Shown piece by piece: positions 4,725-6,973 of a stretch of 6,973 nt of DNA (the first letter of the stretch is position 1; each line of letters starts with the position of its first letter). Below the pieces are notes generated by a model. The model saw only the letters and a list, made by a program, of their open reading frames with translations, had not been told where the DNA came from and searched no databases. A program made the translations under genes and the position numbers. Source of the stretch: Rickettsia typhi (GTDB lineage Bacteria > Pseudomonadota > Alphaproteobacteria > Rickettsiales > UBA1997); contig CAMDGT010000062.1 of NCBI GenBank assembly GCA_945898025.1, positions 1 to 6,973 of the forward strand, in the 5' to 3' direction.

Positions 4725-6320
4725 CTAACATCCTTTACTATTTTTGCCTTTAAAAACAATGATGGTGGCAATGATTAGTAAGAATGAAATGAAAACTAAA
4801 AATGGCAAATGTTGATATTGCTGATAAATAGTTAAAAATTTTGCCTTGATAATTGGGGAGTCTATTTTTCCTTCTTCATTTAAATTTATTTTATCAATAA
4901 TTTTACCAAATGGGTTAATAACGGCGGTTACTCCAGTATTTGCAACCCTTGCAACCATTATACCATTTTCTATGGCTCTAATTCTTGCAATAGCCAGATG
5001 TTGATATGGTCCAGAACTATTGCCAAACCAACTGTCATTGGTTAAATGGGCAATAAAACTAGGTTTAAAATTATCCAATATATCGTTAAAAAATATAATT
5101 TCGTAGCAAATTAAGGGGCGAAAAGATATATTATTTTCTAAAGTAATGATTTTATTATCTTTTCCTGAGGTAAAATCCATCATTCCGCCAGTTAATTTTT
5201 GAATAAATGGTATGAATTTTTGAAATGGCACAAATTCTCCAAATGGCACTAAATGATGCTTATCATATGTCAATAAATTTAATTTTTTGTCAATTGCGAT
5301 AACGCTATTCCACAGCTCTTCAATTTCATTATTTTGATTAAGCTCTATTCTTACCGCTCCACTAACTAGAGAGCCTTTGTCAGGAACTATTGGAGCTAAA
5401 AATTCCAGAATTTCTGAATCTTGATAAATGGGAAATGGAATAGCTGTTTCTGGCCAAATTATTACTGATAAATTAGGGTTTGGGTCTTTTTGACTTATTT
5501 TGATATGCTTAACAAGGTTTTTCATCTTTTCATTTTTCAGCCACTTATTTGTTTGCTTTATGTTACCTTGAACTAATCTAATTTGTTGATTATAATCAAT
5601 TTCAAGAATTGATTTTTGATGAAAAACCCCATAAATAAAACTTGTAACAATCATAATGATTGCAATTATTGAAGCGGTAATATTGTTTTGACGATTAAAA
5701 GTTATTTTTATTTTAGAATTTTTAATTTGTGGTGATAAAATCAATAAAGGCAAAGATGAAATCAGTAAAACTAACCAGCCAAGCCCAAATGTTCCAGATA
5801 TAGAGGCTATTTGTGAAAAATTTTCACTAGATATTAATGAATAACCCAGCATTTGCCAAGGGAATCTGCCGATAAGATCGAATCTTATTAATTCGCATAA
5901 TAGCCATAATATTGAAAAGATGAGGTATTTATAATATAATGGAGGTTCTTTTATTAAAAAAATTTTAATTTTATTAATAATTATATTATAAAATAATGCC
6001 ATTAGGGCGAAATTAATCGCTAATATTGATGGTATAATTATTAAAGCGAATGGAATAAGCCAAGCAAATTTTAATGGATCAACCAATAAAGATATTGCAA
6101 CCCAATAAATTCCAGATAAGAAATATCCAAAACCATAAAAAAAGCCTATTTTAAAGCTTTTTATATTGCTGTTCGAATTATTGATTAATAAGAAGAGGCT
6201 GGCAACCGATATTATGATTGCGGGAAAGAAATCAATCGGGGCGAATGATATTGCGGATATTAAGCCGATTAAAAAGGCTAGAAATAGTTTATTTTTTAAA
6301 ATACTGATTTTAGTTAACAA
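4725..6320 (-). CDS. lnt: Apolipoprotein N-acyltransferase
   Basis: This inner-membrane enzyme transfers an acyl chain from phospholipid to the N-terminal cysteine of diacylglyceryl lipoproteins, the last maturation step before Lol export. The 531 residues are close to the usual length (about 510). Roughly residues 10-235 form a multi-helix membrane domain with the family motif GRFPWQMLGY (151-160). Residues about 245-490 are the carbon-nitrogen hydrolase (nitrilase) domain, followed by a last helix (505-523). The catalytic triad is visible: Glu291 in IIWPETAIPF, Lys354 in KHHLVPFGE, and Cys405 in RPLICYE, with Glu362, Tyr406 and Glu407 as supporting residues. LTNDSWFG (426-433) and NTGVTAVI (461-468) are further family motifs. 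The start is TTG at 6320-6318; no ATG or GTG lies between it and the upstream stop, and no strong ribosome binding site is seen. It lies downstream of tsf on the same strand, separated by a hairpin. It appears intact. Confidence 0.96.
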   Translation of the reverse strand: MLTKISILKNKLFLAFLIGLISAISFAPIDFFPAIIISVASLFLLINNSNSNIKSFKIGFFYGFGYFLSGIYWVAISLLVDPLKFAWLIPFALIIIPSILAINFALMALFYNIIINKIKIFLIKEPPLYYKYLIFSILWLLCELIRFDLIGRFPWQMLGYSLISSENFSQIASISGTFGLGWLVLLISSLPLLILSPQIKNSKIKITFNRQNNITASIIAIIMIVTSFIYGVFHQKSILEIDYNQQIRLVQGNIKQTNKWLKNEKMKNLVKHIKISQKDPNPNLSVIIWPETAIPFPIYQDSEILEFLAPIVPDKGSLVSGAVRIELNQNNEIEELWNSVIAIDKKLNLLTYDKHHLVPFGEFVPFQKFIPFIQKLTGGMMDFTSGKDNKIITLENNISFRPLICYEIIFFNDILDNFKPSFIAHLTNDSWFGNSSGPYQHLAIARIRAIENGIMVARVANTGVTAVINPFGKIIDKINLNEEGKIDSPIIKAKFLTIYQQYQHLPFLVFISFLLIIATIIVFKGKNSKGC

Positions 6321-6325
6321 TTTGG

Positions 6326-6361
6326 ATTGATGTTTTTTGGGAATTGATGTTTTTTTTGGGA
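6326..6361. repeat. Imperfect tandem repeat just upstream of lnt
   Basis: ATTGATGTTTTTTGGGA (6326-6342) is followed directly by the same sequence with eight T instead of six (6343-6361). A weaker third echo, TTTATATTTTTTGG, runs to 6375. The copies occupy the lnt leader, where a ribosome binding site would be expected. They look like slippage products in T-rich DNA. Confidence 0.75.
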
Positions 6362-6390
6362 TTTATATTTTTTGGTATTACGATCTAATT

Positions 6391-6429
6391 TCTATCTAGA
6401 TTAATTCATTTTCAATTAATCTAGATAGA
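6391..6429 (-). terminator. Perfect 16-bp hairpin after tsf; possible terminator or processing stem
   Basis: TCTATCTAGATTAATT (6391-6406) is exactly complementary to 6414-6429, with a seven-base loop. On the tsf strand the stem begins four bases after the stop codon. That position suits a transcription terminator or an mRNA 3'-end stabiliser that separates tsf from lnt. However, no U run follows the stem, so a canonical intrinsic terminator is not shown. The arms contain an internal CTAG palindrome. Confidence 0.5.
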
Positions 6430-6433
6430 TAGA

Positions 6434-6973
6434 TTATGATTTAATGTTGCCAGTTATTGAAGCTACTTCACTGGCAAAATCAAGTTCCTTTTTTTCAATT
6501 CCTTCACCAAGAATGAATAGTTTAAAAGCCGATATATTGACATTTGCATTTTCTTGTTTTGCAAAATTATTGAGCAAATCTTTGATTTTTAATTTGTCGT
6601 CCATTACAAAATTTTGCTCTAGCAATACTACTTCTTCGTAATATTTTTTTATTCTTCCTTCCATCATTTTTTCAATTATGCTTTCAGGTTTTCCAGTAGA
6701 GCGAGCTTGTTCTTTCAATATTTCAATTTCTCTTTGTAATTTTGCTGGATCTACCGATTCAATTGAAATTGTATCTGGTTTCGCGGCTGCAATGTGCATT
6801 GCTATTTGTTTGCCAAGAGTTTCGATTTTATCTTTTTGAGCATTGGATTCAAAGGCAACTAAAACACCGATTTTCCCCATTTTATTTGGCACTACTGCAT
6901 TATGGATATAGCTTACTATGGTTCCTTGATTAACTTTTAAAGTAGTAAGCCTGCGGATATTTATGTTTTCCCC
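6434..6973 (-). CDS. tsf: Elongation factor Ts, C-terminal part (5' end outside the window)
   Basis: EF-Ts is the cytoplasmic exchange factor that releases GDP from EF-Tu during translation. The open frame enters at the window edge (6973) and gives 179 residues to TAA at 6434, roughly the C-terminal 60 percent of a protein of usually 280-310 residues. Visible family segments are GENINIRRL at the window edge, GTIVSYIHNAVVPNKMGKIG followed by VLVAFES (the dimerisation core), IAMHIAAAKP, and after a coiled-coil-like stretch KKYYEEVVLLEQNFVMDD. A GTG at 6892-6890 is not the start, because the homology clearly continues upstream. The N-terminal TDFVARN-type EF-Tu contact region is outside the window. 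The usual neighbour rpsB would be expected beyond the right edge. In this genome tsf is followed by lnt. Confidence 0.97.
   Translation of the reverse strand, partial: GENINIRRLTTLKVNQGTIVSYIHNAVVPNKMGKIGVLVAFESNAQKDKIETLGKQIAMHIAAAKPDTISIESVDPAKLQREIEILKEQARSTGKPESIIEKMMEGRIKKYYEEVVLLEQNFVMDDKLKIKDLLNNFAKQENANVNISAFKLFILGEGIEKKELDFASEVASITGNIKS

Noticed and set aside
4650..4726. Terminator between the convergent membrane protein and lnt genes
   Set aside because: Only short imperfect stems (for example AGATTA/TAATCT) and scattered T runs are present; no convincing hairpin followed by a U tract on either strand.
6444..6933. Two plus-strand open frames (6444-6641 and 6742-6933)
   Set aside because: Both are antisense to tsf, which is certain from its family motifs.

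Overview
The window is strongly AT-rich and comes from a Gram-negative bacterium, most likely an alphaproteobacterium with a reduced genome of the Rickettsiales or endosymbiont type. The evidence is the sequence character of the elongation factor Ts and apolipoprotein N-acyltransferase genes on the right, the low GC content, long AT-rich spacers, decaying genes and weak Shine-Dalgarno sites. The exact taxon cannot be fixed from this sequence alone.

Left part (1-1193): the edge holds what may be the first codons of a leftward gene, preceded by a duplicated 14-bp unit. About 570 bases without a gene follow, containing a phased 11-bp A5/C5 tandem array. Then come a small free-standing HPt phosphotransfer protein, a perfect 14-bp inverted repeat, and a tRNA-Lys(UUU) gene with a good sigma70-type promoter.

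Middle part (1194-4647) looks accessory. Directly after the tRNA lies a 652-residue protein that joins an N-terminal GHKL (Hsp90/MutL/MORC-like) ATPase and S5-like region to a C-terminal PD-(D/E)XK nuclease-like domain. This architecture fits a DNA-targeting, possibly anti-phage, system and is the strongest candidate for something little described. Its ATG lies directly after the stop codon of a nine-codon in-frame leader that owns the only good Shine-Dalgarno. Its 3' end overlaps, on the opposite strand, a relic of an IS1595-family transposase. Next is the broken C-terminal end of a dxs gene (1-deoxyxylulose-5-phosphate synthase), with a frameshift at a run of nine G and an in-frame stop. A predicted four-helix membrane protein follows, with a six-unit in-frame 12-bp repeat in its first extramembrane loop.

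Right part (4725-6973), leftward: the housekeeping genes tsf (C-terminal part, running off the window) and lnt (complete, TTG start), separated by a perfect 16-bp hairpin. The four-helix membrane gene and lnt converge. Overall, a tRNA-bounded patch of nuclease, IS and pseudogene material sits beside a conserved housekeeping block.
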